Shown here: positions 1 to 5,732 of the stretch, in pieces
Layout of the letters: every line of letters starts with the position of its first letter
How positions within the stretch are numbered: position 1 is the first letter of the stretch
NCBI GenBank assembly: GCA_945873015.1
Contig: CAMCBY010000237.1
Span: 1-6,644 of the forward strand
DNA: 6,644 bases
Direction of reading: 5' to 3'
From: Klebsiella pneumoniae
GTDB lineage: Bacteria; Pseudomonadota; Gammaproteobacteria; Ga0077536
Position numbers and translations under genes: made by a program
Notes under the pieces: generated by a model
What the model was told of the DNA's origin: nothing
Database searches by the model: none
The model's input: the letters and a program-made list of their open reading frames with translations, nothing else

Positions 1-80
1 CCCCTTTCGGCAAGGGTAACGTGATGCCCGGTGGCGGGCCGACGTCGGGCGCGCACCGCTGCAGTTGCTTCATCGCCATC

Positions 81-90
81 TTTCCGGAAA
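81..90. promoter_or_regulatory. Perfect 10-bp palindrome TTTCCGGAAA upstream of the two-component operon
   Basis: The bases TTTCCGGAAA read identically on both strands and lie 30 bases before the regulator's start codon. They are followed by CTT-containing words (CTTGTGCTTAAA, 92-103). Response-regulator operons are often autoregulated from sites in this position, so this could be an operator. OmpR-family proteins more often bind direct repeats, and a 10-bp palindrome can occur by chance. No convincing -35/-10 pair is visible in positions 1-119. The role is inference. Confidence 0.2.
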
Positions 91-119
91 ACTTGTGCTT
101 AAACCCGGACCCATCCCCT

Positions 120-800
120 ATGAGATGCCTCGTCATCGAAGATGATGCGCAAACCGCGCATTACATCTGCAACAGTCTGCGCGAGTCCGGACATGAGGTG
201 GTGCACTCGCAGGACGCACGCGATGGTCTCGAGCAGGCCTTGCATGAGGTGTGGGACGTGGTGATCCTGGACCGTCTTTTGCCCGGCGGCCTCGATGGCC
301 TGAGCATCGTTGAGCGCATGCGCGCACTTCATCTCGTCACGCCGGTGCTGGTGATCAGCGCTCTGACCGCGATCGACGAACGGGTGCGAGGATTGCGCGC
401 GGGGGGCGACGACTACCTGACCAAACCCTTCGCCATGTCGGAGCTGCTCGCGCGTATTGAAGCATTGGTGCGACGCGCCACCACACAACCCGAACGCACG
501 CACCTGCAAGTCGCTGACCTGGTGCTCGATCTGCGCGCGCAACGGGTCACGCGCGGCGCGAGCGTCATTCCCCTGCAACCACGGGAAATACGACTGCTTG
601 AGTACCTCATGCGCAACCAGGGACAGGTAGTCACGCGCTCCATGTTGCTCGAAGCGGTGTGGGACGCGCGCTTTGACGCGCCGACCAACGTCGTCAACGT
701 GCACATCAGCCGCCTGCGCGCCAAGATTGACCGCGGCTTTTCGCCTGAGCTCATCCACACTGTGCGCGGCGACGGCTACCGCTTCGGTTCCGATGGCTAG
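120..800 (+). CDS. OmpR/PhoB-family DNA-binding response regulator
   Basis: Two-component response regulator of 226 residues, the usual size for the OmpR/PhoB class. It is a cytoplasmic transcription factor that should be activated by phosphotransfer from the kinase encoded next. The receiver domain (about residues 1-118) shows the acidic pair after LVIE (D8, D9), the phospho-acceptor D51 in VVILDRLLPG, the switch residue S80 in LVISA and the conserved lysine K102 in LTKPF. A short linker leads to the winged-helix domain (about 125-222), with PLQPREIRLLEYLM, the recognition-helix region NVVNVHISRLRAKID and the terminal wing TVRGDGYRF. The ATG at 120 is chosen because the receiver fold starts at once (MRCLVIEDD). 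The frame is open upstream to the window edge, but that stretch is not receiver-like. The Shine-Dalgarno is weak (GGA near 107). Its targets cannot be read from sequence. Confidence 0.95.
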   Translation: MRCLVIEDDAQTAHYICNSLRESGHEVVHSQDARDGLEQALHEVWDVVILDRLLPGGLDGLSIVERMRALHLVTPVLVISALTAIDERVRGLRAGGDDYLTKPFAMSELLARIEALVRRATTQPERTHLQVADLVLDLRAQRVTRGASVIPLQPREIRLLEYLMRNQGQVVTRSMLLEAVWDARFDAPTNVVNVHISRLRAKIDRGFSPELIHTVRGDGYRFGSDG

Positions 801-2160
801 GGCGCAGTGGTCGATAGCTGCGCGACTCGCGGCGAGCTACGGCCTGCTGTTGATGCTGGCCGTGTCGATACTCTCGGCGGTGTTCTATATCTCCACCGTC
901 GGAGTGCTCGAGCGTGGCGCCGACGTCAAACTCAGAGCAACCGCCGAGCGTCTGTTTTCTGCCTACGACGTCAATCGACCCGCCGCCATACTCGAAGCCA
1001 TCACCGCCGAGCTTGCGGACGGCATCGACAGCGATAAAGAAGTGTTTGTGCTGCTCAATGCCGAGGGCCGGGTGCTGGGCGGCAACCGCGAGAAATGGCG
1101 CAAGTTCGGCTTTGACGAGGGCAGCCTGGACACCGTGCGCATCAAGCGCCGCGAGCAACACACCCTGGTGCGGGTGGTGTGGCGCCAATTTTCAGACGGT
1201 AATCGTCTGGTCGTTGCGTTTGACATGCAGGAGCTGATGGCTGTCCGCCAGCTCGTAGTGCACGCGCTCCTGGTCGGCGCAGTGATAGCGCTTGCCCTGG
1301 TCGTTGGCGGCATGGGCTTTTTTCGATTACGCCTCGAGCATCGTATTGGCGATATTCGCCGCATTACGCGCGAAGTCGAGGGTGGCGATCTGAGTCGCCG
1401 CATGCCGGTGCAGGGTGATGACGAATTCAGTCGCCTCGCCGCCGACATCAATGCCATGCTCGAACGTATCGAGCAGCTCATGCACGGCGTACGCAACGTA
1501 TCCAACGCCATCGCCCACGACCTGCGCACGCCGCTGACCCGTCTGCGTGGCCACCTTGAGGATACCCTGCAACGCGCCAGCAGCGCTGCCGAGCTACGCG
1601 ACAGCGTGGCGAGCGCGACGGTAGGCATCGACGAGCTGATCGTATTGTTCGACAAGCTCCTGCAGATAGCCGAAAGCGAGGCGGGCGTACGCGGACGCGG
1701 CTTTGTCAGCGTCGATCTGAATCGCATCGCCGAGGATATGGTCGACCTCTATGACGCCGCGGCCGAAGAACAGGGCGCGAGCCTCGTGCTGCGCGAGCGC
1801 GATGGAGAACCGACCTTGGGCGATCACGATCTGCTCGCGAGCGCGGTGTCGAGTCTCATCGATAACGCCCTGAAGTACGCTGGCGAAGGTGCGCATATCG
1901 AAGTCAGCGTGACGAGTGATGAGCACACCGTGGTTTTGGCGGTGCGCGACCACGGCCCGGGCATTCCTGCCGATCACCTTCCGCATGTCACCGAGCGCTT
2001 CTACCGCGTCGACCGCAGCCGCGGCACGGCCGGCAATGGCCTCGGGCTGTCTATCGTCACAGCGATAGCAAAGCTGCACGATGGACGGCTCGAACTGTCC
2101 GATGCCGCGCCGGGGCTGCTCGCACGCCTGGTGCTGCCGCGGCGACAGGCGCCGCTTTAA
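793..2160 (+). CDS. HAMP-domain sensor histidine kinase, partner of the upstream regulator
   Basis: Inner-membrane sensor kinase of 455 residues. The layout is a short cytoplasmic N-terminus, TM1 (about 12-34), a periplasmic sensor region of about 120 residues (35-153), TM2 (about 154-177), HAMP (about 178-230), HisKA and HATPase_c. The phospho-acceptor is H242 in AIAHDLRTPLTRLR. The ATP-binding site has N358 in SLIDNALKYA (N box), D386 in DHGPGIP (G1), an F box around ERFYRVDRS, and GNGLGLSIV from residue 414 (G2). All catalytic elements are intact. The ATG at 793 overlaps the regulator's stop (798-800) by 8 bases, which implies translational coupling; no clear Shine-Dalgarno precedes it. 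The frame also runs further upstream inside the regulator gene, but that part is a shadow. The sensor region has no motif I recognise, so the signal is unknown. The kinase core resembles those of metal- or peptide-sensing systems, but that does not assign a signal. Confidence 0.95.
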   Translation: MARAQWSIAARLAASYGLLLMLAVSILSAVFYISTVGVLERGADVKLRATAERLFSAYDVNRPAAILEAITAELADGIDSDKEVFVLLNAEGRVLGGNREKWRKFGFDEGSLDTVRIKRREQHTLVRVVWRQFSDGNRLVVAFDMQELMAVRQLVVHALLVGAVIALALVVGGMGFFRLRLEHRIGDIRRITREVEGGDLSRRMPVQGDDEFSRLAADINAMLERIEQLMHGVRNVSNAIAHDLRTPLTRLRGHLEDTLQRASSAAELRDSVASATVGIDELIVLFDKLLQIAESEAGVRGRGFVSVDLNRIAEDMVDLYDAAAEEQGASLVLRERDGEPTLGDHDLLASAVSSLIDNALKYAGEGAHIEVSVTSDEHTVVLAVRDHGPGIPADHLPHVTERFYRVDRSRGTAGNGLGLSIVTAIAKLHDGRLELSDAAPGLLARLVLPRRQAPL

Positions 2161-2191
2161 GCTCGAGCGGGCGCCCTGGCGGCGGCCCGCC

Positions 2192-2213
2192 CTGCGCTCG
2201 CCGCTCAGCGCAG
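2192..2213. terminator. GC-rich hairpin between convergent stop codons
   Basis: CTGCGCT (2192-2198) and AGCGCAG (2207-2213) form a perfect 7-bp stem with an 8-base loop that includes part of the hydrolase stop codon. An overlapping imperfect stem pairs 2164-2173 with 2188-2200 around a 3-base bulge. Neither is followed by a T-tract on either strand, so this is not a canonical intrinsic terminator. It sits where the kinase and hydrolase transcripts meet and may help end them or stabilise their 3' ends. Confidence 0.3.
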
Positions 2214-3239
2214 GCCGGCGAGGAACTCAAGCAGCAGGCGATTGGTCTCGGCCGGTCTCTCCTGCTGAATCCAGTGCCCGCAGCCGGGCAACACGGTCTC
2301 GCCACGATAATCGTCCATGACCTCATTGGCGCGCGCCGTACACTCGGCGCCCCACCAGGTTGCAACGTCGAACTCACCACCGATGAAATACGCCGGCACC
2401 GCCAGCTTGGTACCAGCGTAAGGTTCGAGAACGAGTTGATCGTCCGGCAGGTTGCGGTAATAGGACAGTGGACCGTGCAGACCCGAGCGCTGGAATGAGT
2501 CGATATAAACAGCAAGATCTTCTTCACTCAACCACGGCACCGGCTGCGGAGGCAGGAAACGGTCTCGCATACGCGTGCCGTGTGGGATACACACCGCGCT
2601 CTGTCGAATGAGCGTGACAGGATCAGCGGCATCGAGAGAAAACCCGGCGGACGCCAGGCCGTCGCCGGATACGGAGTACATGATGCCCCTGATCCAGCCA
2701 GCCAGATCCGACTCGACCTCATCCAGAATCGGCCCGAGCGTGCTCCAGTAAGTGTGATAAAAATCCTGGCCTGGGCCGGCGAGCTCGCGCTGATATTCCT
2801 CTACAGGTTTTTCGCCGAACGCATTGCCTGGAACACCGATAAGCCCTTTGCCCGCAAACGGCACACTCATGCCGACCACCCCGCGGAAGACTTCGGGATG
2901 CAGCCACGCCGCACTCCATACCACCGGCGCGCCCCAGTCATGACCGACCAGCACCGCGTTTGTTTCGCCGAGCGCGTGGACCACACCCACCAAGTCAGCG
3001 ACCAGTCGATCGATGCGGTAGGCGTCGGGACGCCAGAATTTCGAAGACCGGCCATAACCACGCTGCTCGATGGCAACGGCGCGGTAACCGGCAGCGGCCA
3101 GCGCCGGCAATTGATGACGCCACGAATAGGCAAGCTCCGGAAAACCGTGCACGAGCAGGACCATCGGCCCCTCACCTTGCTCGATGGCATAGATGCGCGT
3201 GCCGTCAATGTTGAGCAAATGCTCAGTGGACTTTGACAA
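2205..3239 (-). CDS. Epoxide-hydrolase-like alpha/beta hydrolase
   Basis: A 344-residue alpha/beta-hydrolase-fold enzyme, probably cytoplasmic (no signal peptide seen), matching the soluble epoxide hydrolase family, which opens epoxides to vicinal diols. The oxyanion-hole motif HGFPE begins at H31. The family segment EQRGYGRSS lies at 58-66. The nucleophile is D101 in GHDWGAPV, where Asp rather than Ser favours epoxide hydrolases or haloalkane dehalogenases over esterases. Y161 (DFYHTYW) and Y261 (GPLSYYRN) fit the two cap tyrosines that hold the epoxide oxygen, favouring epoxide hydrolase over dehalogenase. D291 (GGEFDV) is the likely acid and H322 (GCGHW) the base. The start is TTG at 3239, supported by AGGAGA (3252-3247) 7 bases upstream; there is no in-frame ATG near it. 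It is convergent with the kinase gene and appears to be its own transcription unit. The physiological substrate is unknown. Confidence 0.88.
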   Translation of the reverse strand: MSKSTEHLLNIDGTRIYAIEQGEGPMVLLVHGFPELAYSWRHQLPALAAAGYRAVAIEQRGYGRSSKFWRPDAYRIDRLVADLVGVVHALGETNAVLVGHDWGAPVVWSAAWLHPEVFRGVVGMSVPFAGKGLIGVPGNAFGEKPVEEYQRELAGPGQDFYHTYWSTLGPILDEVESDLAGWIRGIMYSVSGDGLASAGFSLDAADPVTLIRQSAVCIPHGTRMRDRFLPPQPVPWLSEEDLAVYIDSFQRSGLHGPLSYYRNLPDDQLVLEPYAGTKLAVPAYFIGGEFDVATWWGAECTARANEVMDDYRGETVLPGCGHWIQQERPAETNRLLLEFLAGLR

Positions 3240-3612
3240 TGCAATATCTCCTGTTGAAAGTTGCTGGGCCGGGTCACATCGACAGCCTGCTCGTTGCGGC
3301 CGAGGTTAGTACGACCAGCGGACGCAGAAAAGAAATTATTCAGAGGGGCAGGCAATCCGGCGAGTGTCAGCCAGGCATGGCACGACGTCAACGCTGCCAG
3401 CAGTCAGTGATGCGCCGGGTATTCAACGTCACGCACGAGTAGGCGAATGAATTAGCAGCCAACGGGCATGACAACGGCGACCGCATTCAGGTAGAGGTCG
3501 CGTGGCGTGGCGAACGCGCGTGGAGCCGGCGCTTGATTACGGCGCTGTACGGGCTCATTCAATGAGTCGAATGGGGCCCATACAAGCAGGCGTCATCATC
3601 GAACGGACATAC
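3240..3612. other. Gene-free stretch upstream of the hydrolase
   Basis: I see no credible gene here. Short open frames on the plus strand (3233-3442, and the beginning of 3502-3876) lack recognisable composition or Shine-Dalgarno support. The hydrolase promoter should lie here, because a terminator at 3645-3613 isolates it from the gene upstream. On the minus strand TTGACG (3391-3386) is a good -35 match, but the sequence 17 bases on (GACACT) is a poor -10, so I do not call a promoter. No convincing repeat or attachment site was seen. Confidence 0.5.
3247..3252 (-). promoter_or_regulatory. Strong Shine-Dalgarno that fixes a TTG start
   Basis: On the minus strand AGGAGA lies 7 bases before the TTG at 3239-3237, an ideal distance. 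It is what supports the rare initiator for the epoxide-hydrolase-like gene. A second TTG (3244-3242) lies only 2 bases after the motif and is out of frame. Confidence 0.7.
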
Positions 3613-3645
3613 AAAAAAGCGCCGGAGCGAGTCGGCCCCGGCGCC
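3613..3645 (-). terminator. Rho-independent terminator of the small secreted protein gene
   Basis: Read on the minus strand, GCGCCGGGG (3644-3636) pairs with CTCCGGCGC (3627-3619), a 9-bp stem with one G-U pair and an 8-base loop, followed at once by six T (3618-3613). This is a textbook intrinsic terminator. It ends transcription from the minus-strand gene that stops at 3833 and shields the hydrolase downstream. On the plus strand the same stem is followed, after the 8-bp palindrome CTTCGAAG (3645-3652), by TTTTT (3653-3657), so weaker bidirectional use is possible, although no plus-strand gene is seen leading to it. Confidence 0.85.
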
Positions 3646-3832
3646 TTCGAAGTTTTTAATAACCGACGTATTGCGCTTGGTGCGTTAACAGACTTTAGAA
3701 GAACATCGCGAGCGAAATCAGTTTGCGTTCTGCCGGAGCGGAGGAACCGCAGCGTATCCGGAGATACGTGGGGATTCCGAGCACCGCCGGCGCGCAAAAC
3801 GATGTCGAGCGCAGTCGTTTTTCACCCGCCGG
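3646..3832 (-). other. Long structured 3' untranslated region, or a small RNA
   Basis: About 190 bases separate the secreted protein's stop from the terminator, with no credible coding frame. On the minus strand the stretch holds CGTATC-TCCG-GATACG (3768-3753), a 6-bp stem closed by a UNCG-type tetraloop. It also holds GCGG-TTCCT-CCGC (3750-3738) and a 7-bp inverted repeat, AAAACGA and TCGTTTT (3821-3815 and 3802-3796), starting 11 bases after the stop codon. CCGCCGG occurs twice around that repeat (3784-3790 and 3826-3832). A long structured 3' end before a strong terminator fits a 3'UTR-derived small RNA, but no internal promoter is obvious. Function is inference. Confidence 0.35.
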
Positions 3833-4219
3833 TTAACGACGCACGCGGCAGGCGACGGTGTCAGATGCGACGGTGAAACCGGCGGCATCGATCAGTTTGC
3901 CAGTGACGCTGCCGCCTTGAATAAAATTAGCTGCGATCGGTGTTGCGCCCGCGGCTATGTCGGCCGCGTTACTCGCGAAATCGCACTCGACCTCATCACC
4001 CACCGCATTAACGAGGGCAGTGGTCTTCTGATTTGAACCGGAACGGGCCTGACAGCGATAACGACCCGGCGCGAGGTTGTTGCCGTCTACTGAAATCGAG
4101 GAACGCGCCGTGCGTTTGTCGCACTTGACGCGGATGTCGGCCGCGCTTGCCGTGCTGGGCACGGTAACGGCGATGACAATAGCGGCGAGTACGGTTGAGA
4201 GGATAGTTCGGCTGTACAT
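3833..4219 (-). CDS. Small secreted four-cysteine protein of unknown function
   Basis: A 128-residue precursor. Residues 1-26 form a Sec signal peptide: a short basic start (MYSR), a hydrophobic core (about 6-20) and cleavage after STASA, before ADIRVKC. The mature protein of about 102 residues has cysteines at 33, 56, 79 and 124, which could form two disulfides in the periplasm. It has no membrane anchor, lipobox or catalytic motif that I recognise, and is probably beta-rich. Phrases such as SISVDGNNLAPGRYRC and the ADIAAGATPIAANFIQGGS stretch recall small uncharacterised exported proteins of gammaproteobacteria, but I cannot name a family. The ATG at 4219 is chosen over the in-frame TTG at 4252 because AGGGAG (4232-4227) lies 7 bases before it and the signal peptide begins there. 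It has its own terminator (3645-3613). An inverted repeat covers its ribosome site. Confidence 0.82.
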   Translation of the reverse strand: MYSRTILSTVLAAIVIAVTVPSTASAADIRVKCDKRTARSSISVDGNNLAPGRYRCQARSGSNQKTTALVNAVGDEVECDFASNAADIAAGATPIAANFIQGGSVTGKLIDAAGFTVASDTVACRVRR

Positions 4220-4226
4220 GTTGTAG

Positions 4227-4258
4227 CTCCCTGGTTGGTATGCATCAATCAACCAGGG
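4227..4258 (-). promoter_or_regulatory. Inverted repeat covering the Shine-Dalgarno of the secreted protein gene
   Basis: On the minus strand CCCTGGTTG (4258-4250) and CAACCAGGG (4237-4229) are perfect 9-base complements around a 12-base loop that contains ATGCAT. The downstream arm includes AGGG of the Shine-Dalgarno AGGGAG (4232-4227), which lies 7 bases before the ATG at 4219. If the transcript starts upstream of 4258, the RNA hairpin would hide most of the ribosome site. The same dyad could instead be a protein-binding operator in DNA. There is no T-run, so it is not a terminator. The structure is seen in the sequence; its regulatory role is inferred. Confidence 0.55.
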
Positions 4259-4417
4259 GCGCGGTAAGGTTCTCGCCTCGACGACGAGTTGTTACGAATT
4301 GTGATTGAAGTCGCAGCTCGAAGATCAACCCCTGTCGCCGATAGCGCCTTGCGTACGCGCCGCGCGCGAGCATGCTGAACGCGTCAAACTGCTTGATTGG
4401 CGCGACGAACTGGGTTG
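4259..4417. other. Intergenic region upstream of the secreted protein gene
   Basis: This spans from the transporter stop to the inverted repeat. It should hold the secreted protein's promoter. On the minus strand TTGATC (4328-4323) is a partial -35, but no clear -10 follows at the right distance, so no promoter is called. No hairpin with a T-tract follows the transporter stop at 4418. Transcription from the reductase-transporter pair may therefore read through into the secreted protein gene and end at 3613. Confidence 0.35.
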
Positions 4418-5728
4418 CTAAGCGCGCGGTGGCGTCTGTACAGCCTCATGCACTCGACCCAGGCGCCAACCGAGCGCCGCCCACAACGAGGCGACGACTG
4501 CGCCGGTCAATGCCACCAGCCACGCGCCGGCACCGAGCGCATCGATGCCGGTTTTGAGCCAGGCACCCATCGCATCGGCACCGCGGTAAACGGCGGTGTC
4601 GATGACGGTTTTGGCTTTGTATTTGGTCTCGGTACTGAGATGCGTGAAAAGCATCTCGCGGCCGGGTCTGACCAGTGCGTACTCGCCGACGCGTCGCAAC
4701 ACCATCACAGTTGCCAGGACGGCAAAACCAGGCGCGCACGCGAGTGCGAGCAGCCCGAGAGAAACGACCACCGGTACTGCCGTTAACAGCGCAGCCACGC
4801 CATACCGTGCGGCGATGCGGCCAGTGACAAAGACTTGTGTCGCGAGTGTCAGCGCCTGCACGACAGCATCGAGCAGCCCGAATACTTGTGTCTGACGCAC
4901 GGAGTCGGGAAAGCTCGCCGCGACCACCCTGGCCTGCTCGAAATAGAGAAACGTGGCGGTTGTCGACAGCAACACCACGAACAGTGAGATACCCAGCAGA
5001 AAAGGCGAGCGCACCAACAGCAGTAATCCGGCGAATACCGAGCCGCCCATCGCGCGGCGCGGCGAGTCGTGCGTCAGCGCGAGTCCGTCACCCTGCCCCG
5101 CGCGCCAGGCCAGCAAACGTCGCACTGCGCCGAGACTGGCGCCCAACAAGGCCGCCGCGAGCAACATGAGGCCAGCAAGGCCGATATGCCCAACCAGTAT
5201 TGCACCCACCAGCGGACCCACCAGGCCACCCACGCTGGCACCCGCGGCGATCGGCGCAAACACGCGTTTAGCCTGATCCGCACGCAGCATGTCGGCCAGC
5301 AGACTCCACGCCAGCGACACCGCGAACAGGTTGAACACCGAGATCCAGACGTAGAACAATCGCGCCAGCCAGACGTTGGCGGCGTCCTGTGCAAAGCTGC
5401 CGGCGAAGGCCAGCAGGTTGACGATAAAGAACCCGTATACCCACGGCAGGAGTCGCGCGCGCTGCACCCGCGCACTCAGCGCGCCGAACACCGGCACCGC
5501 CGCCAGCATCACCACGAAGGTCGCGCTGAACAGCCATTGCAGATGTTCGACGCCCGCTGTGATGCCCATGGTCTCGCGCACCGGGCGCAACATGAAATAG
5601 GCCGCGAACAGACAAAAGAACAGCAAAAAACCGCTGCACACTGCCGCCCACTCGCCGCGTTGCGCACCGACCGCGCGGCAAACATAAACAGTCATCCGCT
5701 CGGCGAGCCGCGCGTACACGCTGACCAA
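4418..5728 (-). CDS. NTP/NDP exchange transporter-like (TLC / MFS superfamily) membrane protein
   Basis: A 436-residue protein with about 10-12 hydrophobic segments and short charged loops, so an inner-membrane transporter. The N-terminal GEWAAV, then FFCLFAAYFMLRPVRETMG (37-55), and the C-terminal RPGREMLFTHLS (354-365), KYKAKTVIDT (369-378) and YRGADAMGAW (381-390) recall the ADP/ATP translocase (TLC, Npt) family. That family exchanges nucleotides in intracellular bacteria and plastids but also has members of unknown substrate in free-living proteobacteria, often annotated simply as MFS transporters. Substrate is therefore open. The TTG at 5728 lies 4 bases after the reductase stop, suggesting one operon with coupled translation. 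No clear Shine-Dalgarno precedes it; GTG at 5719 or ATG at 5695 (425 residues) are alternatives. The longer form is preferred because the RLAER segment before the first membrane span looks like the lead-in of related proteins. Confidence 0.65.
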   Translation of the reverse strand: MVSVYARLAERMTVYVCRAVGAQRGEWAAVCSGFLLFFCLFAAYFMLRPVRETMGITAGVEHLQWLFSATFVVMLAAVPVFGALSARVQRARLLPWVYGFFIVNLLAFAGSFAQDAANVWLARLFYVWISVFNLFAVSLAWSLLADMLRADQAKRVFAPIAAGASVGGLVGPLVGAILVGHIGLAGLMLLAAALLGASLGAVRRLLAWRAGQGDGLALTHDSPRRAMGGSVFAGLLLLVRSPFLLGISLFVVLLSTTATFLYFEQARVVAASFPDSVRQTQVFGLLDAVVQALTLATQVFVTGRIAARYGVAALLTAVPVVVSLGLLALACAPGFAVLATVMVLRRVGEYALVRPGREMLFTHLSTETKYKAKTVIDTAVYRGADAMGAWLKTGIDALGAGAWLVALTGAVVASLWAALGWRLGRVHEAVQTPPRA

Positions 5729-5732
5729 CGCT

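Noticed and set aside
1..20. CCCTT/AAGGG hairpin (2-16) as a terminator of an upstream gene
   Set aside because: The stem is only 5 bp, there is no T-tract, and the upstream gene is not visible.
21..119. N-terminal extension of the response regulator to an upstream ATG
   Set aside because: The extra residues do not look like a receiver domain, whereas MRCLVIEDD at 120 begins exactly where the family does.
99..758. Long minus-strand open frame opposite the regulator
   Set aside because: It mirrors a well-supported gene in GC-rich DNA and shows no domain or ribosome site.
673..792. Upstream extension of the histidine kinase inside the regulator gene
   Set aside because: Low-complexity Arg/Ser/Thr/Ala-rich translation typical of a shadow frame; the ATG at 793 gives a normal kinase N-terminus before TM1.
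963..1727. 254-residue minus-strand frame opposite the kinase
   Set aside because: Arg/Ser-rich composition with no recognisable domain; the plus-strand kinase is intact and fully explains the region.
3233..3442. 69-residue plus-strand frame overlapping the hydrolase start
   Set aside because: No ribosome site or recognisable composition; it overlaps the hydrolase start and its Shine-Dalgarno.
3421..3530. Possible recombination-site-like sequence (TTAGCAGCCAACGGGCATG)
   Set aside because: It resembles part of an integron-type core only loosely. There is no paired core site, cassette or integrase, so I do not call it.
3502..3876. 124-residue plus-strand frame across the intergenic region
   Set aside because: It runs through the terminator and into the 3' end of the secreted protein gene, is Arg-rich, and has no recognisable domain.
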